64,000 nt of DNA from Ammoniphilus sp. CFH 90114 (GTDB taxonomy: Bacteria; Bacillota; Bacilli; Aneurinibacillales; RAOX-1): assembly GCF_004123195.1 (NCBI RefSeq), contig NZ_SDLI01000003.1:310001-374000 (forward strand), given 5' to 3'. A program made the translations under genes and the position numbers. Under the pieces are notes generated by a model. That model did not search any database. It was not told where the DNA came from and saw only the letters and a list, made by a program, of their open reading frames with translations. This document shows, piece after piece, positions 51,293 through 62,145 of this stretch. Each line of letters opens with the position of its first letter. Position 1 is the stretch's first letter.

Positions 51293-53278
51293 GTGTCAAA
51301 TCAAAAAACCTACTATATTACCACGCCTATTTATTATCCGAGCAATAAACTACATATCGGGAATGCATACACCACAATCGCTGCCGATGCGATGGCTCGA
51401 TATAAGAGATTAAGAGGATATGATGTTTACTATTTAACCGGGACTGATGAACACGGCCAGAAGCTCCAGCGCCGAGCTGAAGAAGAGGGATTGAAGCCTC
51501 TCGAGTTTATTGACCCAATTGTCGATTGGATTAAAGATCTATGGAGCAAGCTCGATATATCCTATGATGATTTTATACGAACTACTCAGGATCGACATAA
51601 GTTAGCTGTGCAGAAGATATTCCAAAAGCTAGTTGACCAAGGTGATGTCTACCTTGGAGAATATGAGGGTTATTATTGCGTGCCTTGTGAAGCTTTCTGG
51701 ACGGAGCGACAAGCCAAGAAGAATGATAAATTCCAGTGTCCAGACTGTGAAAGAGAAATCTCGATTGTAAAAGAAAAAAGTTACTTTTTCCGTATGTCAA
51801 ATTATCAGGATCGCCTTCTTCAATACATTGAAGAGCATCCAGACTTTATTCAGCCTGAATCTAGACGGAACGAGATGGTTAATAACTTCCTGAAACCAGG
51901 CCTAGAAGATCTCTGTGTTTCCCGTACGACCTTTGACTGGGGAATTAAGGTTCCGAATGATCCAGAACACGTGATCTACGTATGGATTGATGCCCTAGCC
52001 AATTACATTACGGCACTTGGATTTATGTCTGACCAAGACGAACTATACCAGAAGTACTGGCCAGCAGATGTTCACTTGATAGGTAAAGATATCCTTCGTT
52101 TCCACACCATTTATTGGCCAATTATCCTTATGGCTATGGATGTTCCACTACCTAAGAAGGTGTTTGGTCATGGATGGCTGCTCATGCCTGACGGCAAGAT
52201 GTCTAAATCTAAAGGAAACGTCATCGATCCCAAGTTCTTAATCGACCGTTACGGTTCGGATTCCATTCGCTACTTCTTGCTTCGTGAGATTGCTTTTGGT
52301 CAAGATGGAGTGTTTACGCCTGAAGCCTTTATTCAGCGTCTGAACTTTGACTTAGCGAATGACCTAGGAAACTTAGTCAGTAGAACAGTCGCCATGATCG
52401 ATAAATATTTTGATGGGGTCATACCTGCTCCTACTCAACCAGGAGAATATGATGACCAGCTGCAGCAGTTGGCAGCCAAGACCGTTGAATTAGTGGAACA
52501 TCATCTAGATGAGATGCGCTTTGGGAATGCTTTGACGCATTTATGGGAGTTAGTCGGGAAGACGAATAAATATATAGATGAAACATTGCCTTGGAACTTA
52601 GCCAAGGATGAAGCGAATCGGGAGCGTTTGGGAACTGTCATGTACAACCTAGCAGAGAGTATCCGCATTACTTCCGTCCTTCTCCAGCCATTCGTAACGA
52701 AGACGCCAGCGAAGATCTGGACTCAATTAGGCTTAGATTCTAATTCTGATGTACTTCAATGGGAACAAGCGAAGGAATGGGGCAAGCTTCCTTCAGGGCT
52801 TAAAGTGAATCGTACCGAGATGCTGTTCCCTCGACTTGAACTAGAAGTGGAGATCGCAGCAATTGACGAGAATACAGCGGCTGCACGCAAGCAGGCTGAA
52901 GAAAACAAGTTACAAAAAGAAGCAGTTGCTGTCGTTCCGGAGAAGCCAGAAGTCGAAGAAATTGCGATTGATGACTTTATGAAGGTAGAACTTCGTGTAG
53001 CTCAAGTGATTCATGCCGAACCGGTTCCTAAGGCCGATAAGCTGCTGAAGCTTCAGCTTGACCTAGGATACGAACAGAGACAAGTGGTGTCTGGGATTGC
53101 GAAGTATTACAAGCCGGAAGAGCTAAAGGGACAAAAGGTAATCTGTGTAACCAACTTAAAGCCTGTTAAGCTTCGTGGAGAGATGTCTTACGGCATGATC
53201 TTAGCGGCATCGGAAGGAGATAAGCTAACCTTAGCGACCGTTCCGGAAAATATGCCAAATGGAGCAAAAGTAAAATAA
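51293..53278 (+). CDS. metG: Methionyl-tRNA synthetase
   Basis: This 661-residue class I synthetase has the HIGH-type motif KLHIGNAYTT, a zinc knuckle (CVPC...CPDC, about 127-148), the KMSKS loop DGKMSKSKGN (about 300), an anticodon-binding domain (about 390-520) and a C-terminal EMAP-like tRNA-binding OB domain (about 555-661). Translation starts at GTG 51293, with GGGAGGAAG upstream. It is full length and intact. Confidence 0.97.
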   Translation: MSNQKTYYITTPIYYPSNKLHIGNAYTTIAADAMARYKRLRGYDVYYLTGTDEHGQKLQRRAEEEGLKPLEFIDPIVDWIKDLWSKLDISYDDFIRTTQDRHKLAVQKIFQKLVDQGDVYLGEYEGYYCVPCEAFWTERQAKKNDKFQCPDCEREISIVKEKSYFFRMSNYQDRLLQYIEEHPDFIQPESRRNEMVNNFLKPGLEDLCVSRTTFDWGIKVPNDPEHVIYVWIDALANYITALGFMSDQDELYQKYWPADVHLIGKDILRFHTIYWPIILMAMDVPLPKKVFGHGWLLMPDGKMSKSKGNVIDPKFLIDRYGSDSIRYFLLREIAFGQDGVFTPEAFIQRLNFDLANDLGNLVSRTVAMIDKYFDGVIPAPTQPGEYDDQLQQLAAKTVELVEHHLDEMRFGNALTHLWELVGKTNKYIDETLPWNLAKDEANRERLGTVMYNLAESIRITSVLLQPFVTKTPAKIWTQLGLDSNSDVLQWEQAKEWGKLPSGLKVNRTEMLFPRLELEVEIAAIDENTAAARKQAEENKLQKEAVAVVPEKPEVEEIAIDDFMKVELRVAQVIHAEPVPKADKLLKLQLDLGYEQRQVVSGIAKYYKPEELKGQKVICVTNLKPVKLRGEMSYGMILAASEGDKLTLATVPENMPNGAKVK

Positions 53279-53392
53279 GGTCCGGGAATAGTCTTGCAAA
53301 AATGAGCAAGGCTATTCTTTCTTTCACCCAAGTTGACTGAAAAATTACTACAAAATCCAACAAATTCGACATAGAGATAGGATGGTGATTCG

Positions 53393-54160
53393 ATGCTTTT
53401 CGACACACACGCGCATCTGAATGCTGAACAATTTCAAGAGGATCAAGAGGAAGTGATTCGTCGAGCAAAGGAAAACGGAGTCAGTCGCATTGTCAATATC
53501 GGCTTTAATCGGGAAACGATTCCGACCTCATTAGCCCTCGCTAAGCAATATGATTTTATCTATACCGCTGTTGGATGGCATCCGCAAGATGCTAAAGATA
53601 TGAGGGAAGAAGACTATGACTGGCTACGTGAACTAAGCAAGCATGAAAAGGTAGTGGCGATCGGGGAGATCGGATTAGACTATTATTGGGATACTTCTCC
53701 TCGGGAAATTCAACAAGTTGTATTCCGTCGCCAAATCCAACTAGCAAGAGAGTTGAAAATGCCTATCATCATTCATAATCGGGATGCTCATCAAGATGTC
53801 GTCGATATTCTGAAAGAGGAGAAAGCGGCTGAGGTTGGCGGAATCATGCACTGCTTCTCAGGGAGTTTAGAAATGGCAAAGCAGTGTCTTGACATGAATT
53901 TTTACATCTCATTTGGCGGGCCGGTAACCTTTAAGAATGCCAAGAAGCCAAAGGAGATTGCGCAAGAGATTCCTCTAGACAGATTGTTAATTGAAACCGA
54001 CTGCCCTTATTTAACGCCAGAGCCCTACCGCGGGAAACGAAACGAGAGCGGTTATGTTCGTTATGTAGCTGAAACCATTGCAGCTCTCAGAGGGATGAGT
54101 GTAGAGGAATTAGCTCAACATACGACAAATAATGCGAAAAGATTGTTTAATATTCAATAA
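53393..54160 (+). CDS. tatD: TatD family DNase (YabD)
   Basis: This 255-residue TIM-barrel metal-dependent nuclease has metal ligands in FDTHAHLNAEQF, IGEIGLDYY, IIHNRDAH, MHCFSGS and IETDCPYLTPEP. TatD proteins are 3'-5' exonucleases implicated in DNA repair. The gene lies 114 bp after metG with a TTCGACA heptamer (53365-53371) before it. AGGATGGTG precedes the ATG. Confidence 0.96.
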   Translation: MLFDTHAHLNAEQFQEDQEEVIRRAKENGVSRIVNIGFNRETIPTSLALAKQYDFIYTAVGWHPQDAKDMREEDYDWLRELSKHEKVVAIGEIGLDYYWDTSPREIQQVVFRRQIQLARELKMPIIIHNRDAHQDVVDILKEEKAAEVGGIMHCFSGSLEMAKQCLDMNFYISFGGPVTFKNAKKPKEIAQEIPLDRLLIETDCPYLTPEPYRGKRNESGYVRYVAETIAALRGMSVEELAQHTTNNAKRLFNIQ

Positions 54161-54177
54161 AGTACGGTCTAGTCCTC

Positions 54178-54256
54178 TTCGACAAGCATCTACGGTTCTA
54201 TGTCGAAATTAAATTCCATATTTTGGTTTGACAAAAAGAAAGGTGTCAACTAAAAT
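54178..54256 (+). promoter_or_regulatory. Promoter region of yabE with paired 0A-like boxes
   Basis: TTGACA (54228-54233), 17 bp and TAAAAT (54251-54256) form a strong sigma-A promoter. TTCGACA (54178-54184) and TGTCGAA (54201-54207) lie upstream in inverted orientation. Confidence 0.6.
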
Positions 54257-54289
54257 AATCTCAACTTGAAGAGGAGGACAAATAGGAAA

Positions 54290-55333
54290 ATGGACCCAGG
54301 AAAAGCAATGCCGTCTTCACGGAAGTTTTTCGTGGTTGGAATCCTAGCCGCACTTTTCATCACCGCTGTTTGTATTTGGATTTACCTGGCTAACCAACCT
54401 AAGCAAGTTGAGTTCGTACATAATGGAGAGGCTCGAAGTGTTTTGACGAAGAGTCAGAATGTGGATGAGTTTCTAGCAGAGCAAGGTGTACATATCGATT
54501 CGTATGATCTATTAAGTCCAAGCAAGGACGAAAAGATTGTAAAAGGCTTGGAAGTGGTTTATACCGATAGGTGGCCAGTAGTCATCCTAGACGGAACAGA
54601 GAAGCGTACCGCCATAACTAGTCAATCATCCGTACAATCCGTTCTTAAGGAACAGAACATAGCATTACAAGAGTGGGATCGAATTGAACCATCCACCGAC
54701 TCACAAGTGGAGTCCAACCAAGAAATTAAGATCACTAGGGTTGAGAAGCGGATGGTAGAAGAACAACAGATTATTCCATTTAATCAGGTCAAGAGGAAGG
54801 ACTATCTGCTTAACCAAGGAGAACAGAAGGTTGTTCAAGAAGGTCGAGACGGAAAAGCTGTCCATCGATACGAGATCGTGATGGAGAATGGAGAAGAAAA
54901 GTCTAGGACACTTGTGGAGACGCAAGTGGTTCAACCGAAGCAGGATCGAGTCGTTGCCATCGGCACTTTGACTACGGTTTCTCGTGGTGGAGTGAATTTT
55001 GTCGCTCGCAAGGTGATTAACAATGTTACTCTGACAGCGTACGCACCAGGTGTTACCCATACGGGTAAGGGGCCTGATCATCCGCATTATGGAATAACAG
55101 CCTCCGGTAGACGAGCTAAAGAAGGTCATACCATAGCTGTTGACCCAAGTGTGATACCTCTAGGTACGTGGGTTTATATTGAGGGAGTAGGATTCCGCCG
55201 AGCTGAAGACACTGGAGGAGCGGTTAAGGGGAATAAGATCGATATCTTCTATGAATCCGATCAATCCGCTCATCGTTTCGGTAAGAAGAGAGCAAAAGCC
55301 GTGTATGTGATTGGGAAAACAAAACCAGAATAA
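54290..55333 (+). CDS. yabE: YabE: DUF348/G5/3D domain cell-wall protein (Rpf/Sps family)
   Basis: This 347-residue protein has one N-terminal membrane anchor (about 14-35), two DUF348 ubiquitin-like repeats (about 40-150), a G5 domain (about 155-235) and a C-terminal 3D domain whose aspartates are in TAYAPG, IAVDPSVIPLGT and AEDTGG...KIDIFY. Such Sps/Rpf-like enzymes act as lytic transglycosylases on peptidoglycan. ATG 54290 is chosen; GAGGAGG lies upstream, and a TTG at 54266 would overlap it. In B. subtilis yabE also precedes rnmV. Confidence 0.92.
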   Translation: MDPGKAMPSSRKFFVVGILAALFITAVCIWIYLANQPKQVEFVHNGEARSVLTKSQNVDEFLAEQGVHIDSYDLLSPSKDEKIVKGLEVVYTDRWPVVILDGTEKRTAITSQSSVQSVLKEQNIALQEWDRIEPSTDSQVESNQEIKITRVEKRMVEEQQIIPFNQVKRKDYLLNQGEQKVVQEGRDGKAVHRYEIVMENGEEKSRTLVETQVVQPKQDRVVAIGTLTTVSRGGVNFVARKVINNVTLTAYAPGVTHTGKGPDHPHYGITASGRRAKEGHTIAVDPSVIPLGTWVYIEGVGFRRAEDTGGAVKGNKIDIFYESDQSAHRFGKKRAKAVYVIGKTKPE

Positions 55334-55394
55334 ATAGAAGTCTATGCTGTGTTTCATGGAGACACAGCTTTTTAGGTTGGAGGCTATAGGTTTC

Positions 55395-56817
<1,423 letters not shown>

Positions 56818-56854
56818 TATAACACGTCTGACTCTCATCCAAGGAGGTACCGAT

Positions 56855-57334
56855 TTGGATTTTATAAGCCCAACGGTTGGAATGCTTGGGGAGCAGGAGT
56901 TAATGGATTATATTAAAAGCTATGTTCGCGAAGATCAGAGTGCCAAGTATAAAATCGTAATTGGAACCGATTCCCAAACCAGCTCCGAAAAGACTACATT
57001 TGTTACAGCGGTCATTATTCACCGCGTAGGTAAAGGGGCTAGATTCTTCTTCTGCAAGTGGAGGGTAAAGCCGATGTTTGACTTGCGGAGCCGGATCTAC
57101 AGGGAGACCGAGCTAAGCCTCAAAGTAATGGATAAGCTTAAACAGGCAGGGATTATGGATATCACGGAAAACTGGCCCGTAGAAATCCATCTGGATGTAG
57201 GGCAGCGCGGGGAAACCCGTGTGCTCATACAAGAGGTTGTGGGGTGGGTTTCTGCTGTGGGTTATAAAGCGATTATTAAGCCAGATTCTTATGGGGCAAG
57301 CTCGGTTGCCGATCGTTTCACGAAATCCGGTTAA
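56855..57334 (+). CDS. RNase H-like YkuK family protein
   Basis: This 159-residue protein belongs to the DUF458/YkuK family with a predicted RNase H-like fold (VIGTDSQTSSEKTTFVTAVI, then EIHLDVGQRGETR and SYGASSVADRFTK). The function is unknown. Start TTG 56855 follows AAGGAGG. It sits between ksgA and yabG, where B. subtilis has no such gene; there ykuK is elsewhere. It may be cotranscribed with yabG. Confidence 0.85.
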   Translation: MDFISPTVGMLGEQELMDYIKSYVREDQSAKYKIVIGTDSQTSSEKTTFVTAVIIHRVGKGARFFFCKWRVKPMFDLRSRIYRETELSLKVMDKLKQAGIMDITENWPVEIHLDVGQRGETRVLIQEVVGWVSAVGYKAIIKPDSYGASSVADRFTKSG

Positions 57335-57391
57335 TAGAAGAAGCATAAACACCTTTCTCCACATATAGTAGCAGGGAGGAGGGTGTTTTTT

Positions 57392-58279
57392 ATGTCTATT
57401 CGCGTGGGCGACATGGTTACGAGAAAATCATATGGCAACGATATCATGTTTACCGTCACGAGCATTCAGGACGGTAAAATAGCAATACTTCAAGGATTGG
57501 AGTTTAGGCTGGTTGCGGATGCTCCTATGGATGATCTGGTTAGGGTCCAACCGGAGGATGTCCAAAAGGAATTGGAGAAAAGTCTGGTGAAAAGCCAGGA
57601 GTCCCTTAGACTTATTCAACAAGAGAGAAGACTCATGAGGGAAAAAAATTTGTATCAGCAGACGGGTTATACTGGCAGATCGGAAGAAGACAGTGTAACT
57701 TTTGAGATACCCGGCACAGTCTTGCACTTGGACGGTGACGGGCGTTATTTAGAAAAGTGCATCGCAATGTATCGGGAATTAGGAATCAAAGTGTATGGCT
57801 TTCATCTTCAGGAGAAGGATATGCCTATGTATACGACCCGGCTATTGGAGCGTTATCAGCCCAATATCTTAATTCTCACCGGGCATGACTCTTATCGTAG
57901 ACATCTTGGGGATATCAACTCCTTAGACTGTTACAGAAACTCTAAGTATTTTGTTCAGGCGGTCCTAGAAGCTCGTCGATTTGAGCGAAACCGTGACCGC
58001 TTAATTATCTTTGCTGGGGCCTGTCAATCCAATTTTGAGAGTTTGCTGGAGGCCGGAGCCAATTTTGCCAGTTCACCTAAACGCATAAATATTCATACGT
58101 TAGACCCTGTTTATATCGCAGAAAGGGTAGCTTTCACCTCAGTACGGGATACAGTAAATGTTTTTGAAGCGGCGAAGAACACGATTACAGGAATTGATGG
58201 CTTAGGTGGAATTGAAACTTTCGGCACATTTCGACTTGGCTTGCCGATTACGGAAAATATGAAGAAAACACGTCAATAA
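57392..58279 (+). CDS. yabG: Sporulation-specific protease YabG
   Basis: This 295-residue protein is of the peptidase U57 family, which trims spore coat proteins such as SpoIVA and SafA late in sporulation. It begins SIRVGDMVTRKSYG and has the conserved HLDGDGRYL, LTGHDSYR and FAGACQSNFE segments thought to carry active residues. GGGAGGAGG lies before ATG 57392. A terminator follows. Expression is expected from sigma-K in the mother cell. Confidence 0.95.
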   Translation: MSIRVGDMVTRKSYGNDIMFTVTSIQDGKIAILQGLEFRLVADAPMDDLVRVQPEDVQKELEKSLVKSQESLRLIQQERRLMREKNLYQQTGYTGRSEEDSVTFEIPGTVLHLDGDGRYLEKCIAMYRELGIKVYGFHLQEKDMPMYTTRLLERYQPNILILTGHDSYRRHLGDINSLDCYRNSKYFVQAVLEARRFERNRDRLIIFAGACQSNFESLLEAGANFASSPKRINIHTLDPVYIAERVAFTSVRDTVNVFEAAKNTITGIDGLGGIETFGTFRLGLPITENMKKTRQ

Positions 58280-58285
58280 AATAAA

Positions 58286-58333
58286 AAAAGAACCTTTCGT
58301 TCAGGTCTAAACAGTCTGAGGAAAGGTTCTTTT
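58286..58333 (+). terminator. Terminator after yabG
   Basis: AAAAGAACCTTTC pairs with GAAAGGTTCTTTT (58321-58333), with an inner CAG/CTG arm. Confidence 0.85.
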
Positions 58334-58487
58334 CGTTATTTTAAAAGGTTTTATCAATAGACTCCAATTTCTGGGTTACAGATAAAAAACTTGCTGAACA
58401 TAGTAATTCGCGCAATGCAATAGATGGTTTAGATAAAGATCTATCATGGAAAGCCAAGTATTGTAGAATCATGTAAAAGAATATTCA

Positions 58488-58557
58488 TTGACAATTTGTT
58501 TGTTTCATTGCTATAATTATCAATTTATTTGACATAATAACATTATGTTGTTATAAT
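58488..58557 (+). promoter_or_regulatory. Tandem sigma-A promoters of veg
   Basis: P1 is TTGACA (58488-58493), 18 bp, TATAAT (58512-58517). P2 is TTGACA (58529-58534), 17 bp, TATAAT (58552-58557), identical to the consensus in both hexamers and spacing. The P2 start lies about 20 bp before the veg ATG. The 150 bp before P1 hold nothing recognisable. Confidence 0.85.
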
Positions 58558-58582
58558 CATACATAAGTGAGGTGGTCATGCA

Positions 58583-58855
58583 ATGGCAAATAGTGCGTTA
58601 ATGGATATTAAGCGCAGTTTGGACGCTCATTTGGGTGAGCGTATCGTACTTCGAGCGAACGGAGGTCGTCGCAAGACGGTTGAACGTACAGGGATTTTGG
58701 AATCCACCTATCCGTCCGTTTTTATTGTAAAGTTGGACGAGGAGCGTCATTCTTTCGAACGAGTTTCCTACAGCTATGCAGATATACTGACCGAGACCGT
58801 TATGCTTACAGTTTGTCCATCTGAGCAAGAACAGATTCCGATAAGCGGCTTATAA
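58583..58855 (+). CDS. veg: Veg protein
   Basis: This 90-residue conserved small protein starts [21 protein letters not shown], has a beta-rich centre and ends QEQIPISGL. In B. subtilis Veg stimulates biofilm matrix gene expression and affects spore outgrowth. GAGGTGG lies upstream of ATG 58583. The extremely strong promoter is typical of veg. Its place before sspF is conserved. Confidence 0.95.
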   Translation: MANSALMDIKRSLDAHLGERIVLRANGGRRKTVERTGILESTYPSVFIVKLDEERHSFERVSYSYADILTETVMLTVCPSEQEQIPISGL

Positions 58856-59019
58856 CAGTAGAACATCTTTTGTTCTGCTGTTTTTTGCTTCTCTGCATAA
58901 GAAGTTATTTACACCATTAATTAATGTTTCCAAATAGACCAAGGATTCTTAGTTTATATATTATTGGACAAGCTATACTACTTTTAGGGGAAACATTTCT
59001 TAGCTAAAGGAGGGCTAGT

Positions 59020-59202
59020 ATGAGTCGTAGACGTGGGATCATGTCCGAGCAGTTCAAAATGGAATTGGCCAAGGATCTAGGTATTTATGATACCGTCCAG
59101 AAGGAAGGTTGGGGTGGAATTACCACTCGTGATGCTGGGAACTTGGTGAAGCGCGCCATCCAGATTGCCGAACAGACTCTAGCCAACCAAACACAGAAAT
59201 AG
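59020..59202 (+). CDS. sspF: Small acid-soluble spore protein SspF
   Basis: This 60-residue alpha/beta-type SASP-like protein has [39 protein letters not shown] in the conserved core, with a basic N-terminus. It binds and protects spore DNA. AAAGGAGGG precedes ATG. A possible forespore promoter (TATACTA near 58974) is present but uncertain. A hairpin at 59218-59240 follows. Confidence 0.94.
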   Translation: MSRRRGIMSEQFKMELAKDLGIYDTVQKEGWGGITTRDAGNLVKRAIQIAEQTLANQTQK

Positions 59203-59217
59203 GGATTCCCCTAGAAG

Positions 59218-59250
59218 CTGAAAGGATATAATCTTTTCAGTTTCTTTTTG
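59218..59250 (+). terminator. Terminator after sspF
   Basis: CTGAAAGGAT pairs with ATCTTTTCAG (one wobble), followed by TTTCTTTTTG. Confidence 0.8.
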
Positions 59251-59339
59251 TTTTAAAAGGTTTTTGTCTAAACTGGAATCCAAAACCTAGTAATGCTAAA
59301 ATGAAAGGTATTATTGACATAAGTGAGCGGGTGAAACGT

Positions 59340-60236
59340 GTGAGGATATCGATAAAAGCTCCGGCAAAAATCAATCTTACGCTGGACGTTCTGGGGAAAC
59401 GTGAAGACGGGTTTCATGAAGTGGAAATGGTGATGACCACCATCGATTTAGCTGATCGGATTGATATTTATCCTAGAGATGATCAACGGATTACCATTGA
59501 TTGTTCAGCATGCTTTGTTCCACTTGGAGAGCGTAATCACGTATATCAGATTGCTCAGCTTCTTCGTACGAAGATGGGAATTACGAAGGGCGTGCATTTT
59601 TATATACATAAGAGAATTCCGGTAGCAGCTGGGCTTGCGGGAGGAAGCAGTGATGCCGCAGCAGCAATAAGAGGGTTAAATCAACTATGGGGGCTCGGGC
59701 TCTCCACGGAAGAGATGGCAGAGATCGGCTCTGAGGTCGGCTCTGATGTAGCTTTCTGTGTTCACGGTGGAACCGCTTTAGCAAGAGGGAGAGGAGAGAA
59801 GATTACTCCATTGCCTTCTCCTCCTCCTTCTTGGGTGATCTTGGCTAAACCGCCTATTGGTGTCTCTACAGCAGAAATTTACGGAAAGCTATCTATGGAT
59901 GAAGTAAAGAAGTACCCAGCTAAATCACATCAGATGGTACAAGCGATCAATAACCGAGATTATGAAGCTGTACATCAAACATTGGGTAATCATCTTGAGA
60001 CGGTCACGTTATCCTTGTACCCAGAAGTTCGAAGATTGAAGGAGCAGATGTTTCGATTTGGGGCAGATGCCTCCTTGATGTCTGGAAGCGGCCCTACAGT
60101 ATTTAGCTTAGTAGACAAAGAATCTCGAGTGAGTCGGATATACAACGGGTTGCGCGGGTTCTGCAAAGATGTATACGCGGTAAGGATTCTAGGTGATAAA
60201 TATCCAACGAGCTTGCAAAAAACCGTACAAAAATGA
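59340..60236 (+). CDS. ispE: 4-diphosphocytidyl-2-C-methyl-D-erythritol kinase IspE
   Basis: This 298-residue GHMP-family kinase phosphorylates CDP-ME in the MEP isoprenoid pathway. The ATP loop is [16 protein letters not shown], and [19 protein letters not shown] opens the protein. GTG 59340 is chosen because GAGCGGGTG lies upstream and the product then starts like its relatives; a GTG at 59331 is an alternative. Confidence 0.95.
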   Translation: MRISIKAPAKINLTLDVLGKREDGFHEVEMVMTTIDLADRIDIYPRDDQRITIDCSACFVPLGERNHVYQIAQLLRTKMGITKGVHFYIHKRIPVAAGLAGGSSDAAAAIRGLNQLWGLGLSTEEMAEIGSEVGSDVAFCVHGGTALARGRGEKITPLPSPPPSWVILAKPPIGVSTAEIYGKLSMDEVKKYPAKSHQMVQAINNRDYEAVHQTLGNHLETVTLSLYPEVRRLKEQMFRFGADASLMSGSGPTVFSLVDKESRVSRIYNGLRGFCKDVYAVRILGDKYPTSLQKTVQK

Positions 60237-60275
60237 TATATTGTCATCATAATATTCGGTTATTGGAGGCGTGTT

Positions 60276-61112
60276 ATGGAGAAGAAATTAAGAAGGAGCG
60301 CTCGGTTGGTCGATATGACTCAACATTTGCTCGACAATCCCTATCGCTTAATTCCTTTAACACTGTTTGCGGAAGAGTTTGGTTCCGCCAAATCATCTAT
60401 TAGTGAAGATTTATCTATTATTAAAGAGGCTTTTGAGTATAAAGGCATTGGAATACTTAAAACGGTAGCGGGTGCGGCTGGTGGAGTAAAATATATCCCT
60501 ATGTTGAAGAGGGAATTAGCTCTTGAAGCTGTGGAGAGCATCTGCCAGAGCTTAGAACAGCAAGATCGACTGCTTCCAGGCGGTTATCTTTATATGTCCG
60601 ATATCTTAGGAAACCCCGAGACATTGAATAAAGTGGGAAAAATCATGGCTACCGTGTTTATGGAGAAAGAAATTGACGTGGTGATGACGGTAGAAACCAA
60701 GGGAATCCCTTTAGCCTACGCTACAGCGAACTATCTCAATGTTCCTGTTGTTATTGTTCGTCGAGATAGCAAGGTAACAGAGGGTTCTGTGGTAAGCATT
60801 AATTATGTATCTGGATCAAGCAAGCGAATTCAGACCATGTCGCTCGCTCGCAGAGTGCTACAAGAGAAATCTAAGGTACTGATTATTGATGATTACATGA
60901 AGGCAGGCGGAACGGTCAGAGGTATGGTTGATTTATTAAGGGAATTTAATGCGGAAGTCGTTGGCATTGGTGTCTTTGTTGAAGCGGCTGAAGTAGAAGA
61001 GAAACTAGTAGAGGAATACATTTCCTTAGCAAAGGTATCTCAATTGGACATGAAGGATAAGGATATAAAAGTGATACCAGGAAACTTTGTTCAGAAAGTC
61101 CCAACCAATTAG
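60276..61112 (+). CDS. purR: Purine operon repressor PurR
   Basis: This 278-residue repressor has an N-terminal winged helix (about 1-72; [19 protein letters not shown]) and a phosphoribosyltransferase-like domain with the PRPP motif [17 protein letters not shown] binding releases it from PurBox sites at purine genes. GGAGGCG precedes the ATG. It lies 11 bp before ridA, with which it forms an operon, as in B. subtilis. Confidence 0.97.
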   Translation: MEKKLRRSARLVDMTQHLLDNPYRLIPLTLFAEEFGSAKSSISEDLSIIKEAFEYKGIGILKTVAGAAGGVKYIPMLKRELALEAVESICQSLEQQDRLLPGGYLYMSDILGNPETLNKVGKIMATVFMEKEIDVVMTVETKGIPLAYATANYLNVPVVIVRRDSKVTEGSVVSINYVSGSSKRIQTMSLARRVLQEKSKVLIIDDYMKAGGTVRGMVDLLREFNAEVVGIGVFVEAAEVEEKLVEEYISLAKVSQLDMKDKDIKVIPGNFVQKVPTN

Positions 61113-61123
61113 GAGGAACAACA

Positions 61124-61495
61124 ATGGAAATTGTACAAACCAATCAAGCTCCACAGGCTATTGGACCTTACTCACAGGCCGTTAAGGTCGGGAATATGGT
61201 TTATACTTCTGGCAATATCCCTTTAAGAGCGGATGGCACTTTAGTAGAGGGTACTGTTGAGGAGCAAACTCACCAGGTCTTTGCAAATCTTAAAGCCGTT
61301 CTTGAAGCAGCTGGAAGCAGCTTGGATAAGGTAGTGAAAACGACTGTCTTTATTAAGAATATGGACGAGTTTGCAAGGATTAATGAGGTGTATGCAACTT
61401 ACTTTACGACGAATAAGCCGGCTCGTTCTACTGTAGAAGTCGCTCGACTTCCTAAAGATGTATCTATTGAAGTCGAAGCTATCGCGATTATTTAG
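61124..61495 (+). CDS. ridA: 2-iminobutanoate/2-iminopropanoate deaminase RidA (YabJ)
   Basis: This 123-residue trimeric enzyme hydrolyses reactive enamines and imines formed by PLP enzymes. The substrate-binding arginine is in [12 protein letters not shown], and IGPYSQAV and the VEAIAII ending are typical. TAGGAGG precedes the ATG. Coupled to purR. B. subtilis YabJ was earlier linked to purine repression. Confidence 0.96.
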   Translation: MEIVQTNQAPQAIGPYSQAVKVGNMVYTSGNIPLRADGTLVEGTVEEQTHQVFANLKAVLEAAGSSLDKVVKTTVFIKNMDEFARINEVYATYFTTNKPARSTVEVARLPKDVSIEVEAIAII

Positions 61496-61583
61496 TCTAA
61501 AACATATAAGAAGAGGTGTCAGCTACCTTTTAATAGAGTTTTATTAAATCAAAAAATTAATAAGTTTTTTACAAAAAACCAGA

Positions 61584-61611
61584 AGGAATTTTTTAGCCTT
61601 TGACGAATTAA
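61584..61611 (+). promoter_or_regulatory. Sigma-H promoter of spoVG
   Basis: AGGAATT (61584-61590), a 13-bp gap and CGAATTAA (61604-61611) match the sigma-H consensus; the B. subtilis spoVG promoter as I recall it has the same gap. An AT-rich stretch upstream could bind AbrB. Confidence 0.75.
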
Positions 61612-61652
61612 GTGTAACATGCACATATATTGGTAAAAGGTGGTGTTACTTG

Positions 61653-61946
61653 ATGGAAGTGACAGATGTTAGACTCCGCCGCGTGAACACGGATGGGCGT
61701 ATGAAGGCAATTTGTTCTATTACCATTGATAACGAGTTTGTAGTTCATGATATTCGTGTTATCGATGGTAACAATGGCATGTTTGTAGCGATGCCAAGCA
61801 AGCGAACTCCTGATGGAGAATTTAGAGATATTGCTCATCCAATCTCGTCTACAACACGCGAGAAGATTCAGGCAGCTGTATTATCTGAATACGAGCGCGT
61901 AGGTCTAGAAGAAGAGCAAGAAGAACAGATGGTAGAAGGAGCTTAA
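61653..61946 (+). CDS. spoVG: Regulator SpoVG
   Basis: This 97-residue RNA/DNA-binding regulator begins [20 protein letters not shown] and contains the invariant [20 protein letters not shown]. It affects asymmetric septation and cortex formation. ATG 61653 follows AAAGGTGG; an adjacent TTG at 61650 is unlikely. A sigma-H promoter lies upstream, and AbrB is encoded in the same region. Confidence 0.97.
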   Translation: MEVTDVRLRRVNTDGRMKAICSITIDNEFVVHDIRVIDGNNGMFVAMPSKRTPDGEFRDIAHPISSTTREKIQAAVLSEYERVGLEEEQEEQMVEGA

Positions 61947-61992
61947 GAGCCCTATCTATAAGGAATGTAATGTTCTTTAAAGAAAGAAGTAG

Positions 61993-62021
61993 AAGACCTC
62001 AATTAATTGAGGTCTTTTTTC
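61993..62021 (+). terminator. Terminator after spoVG
   Basis: AAGACCTCAATT (61993-62004) is perfectly complementary to AATTGAGGTCTT (62005-62016), followed by TTTTC. Confidence 0.88.
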
Positions 62022-62145
62022 TGGTGTTGAATTTCTATCTCTTGAAATCGAATATCGATTAAGATATAGTCAATATGGGGTACCTTACCTTTGATGGAGG
62101 TACCCTATTGGAATGTATAAAATATGTACATACATGGAGGCTACC

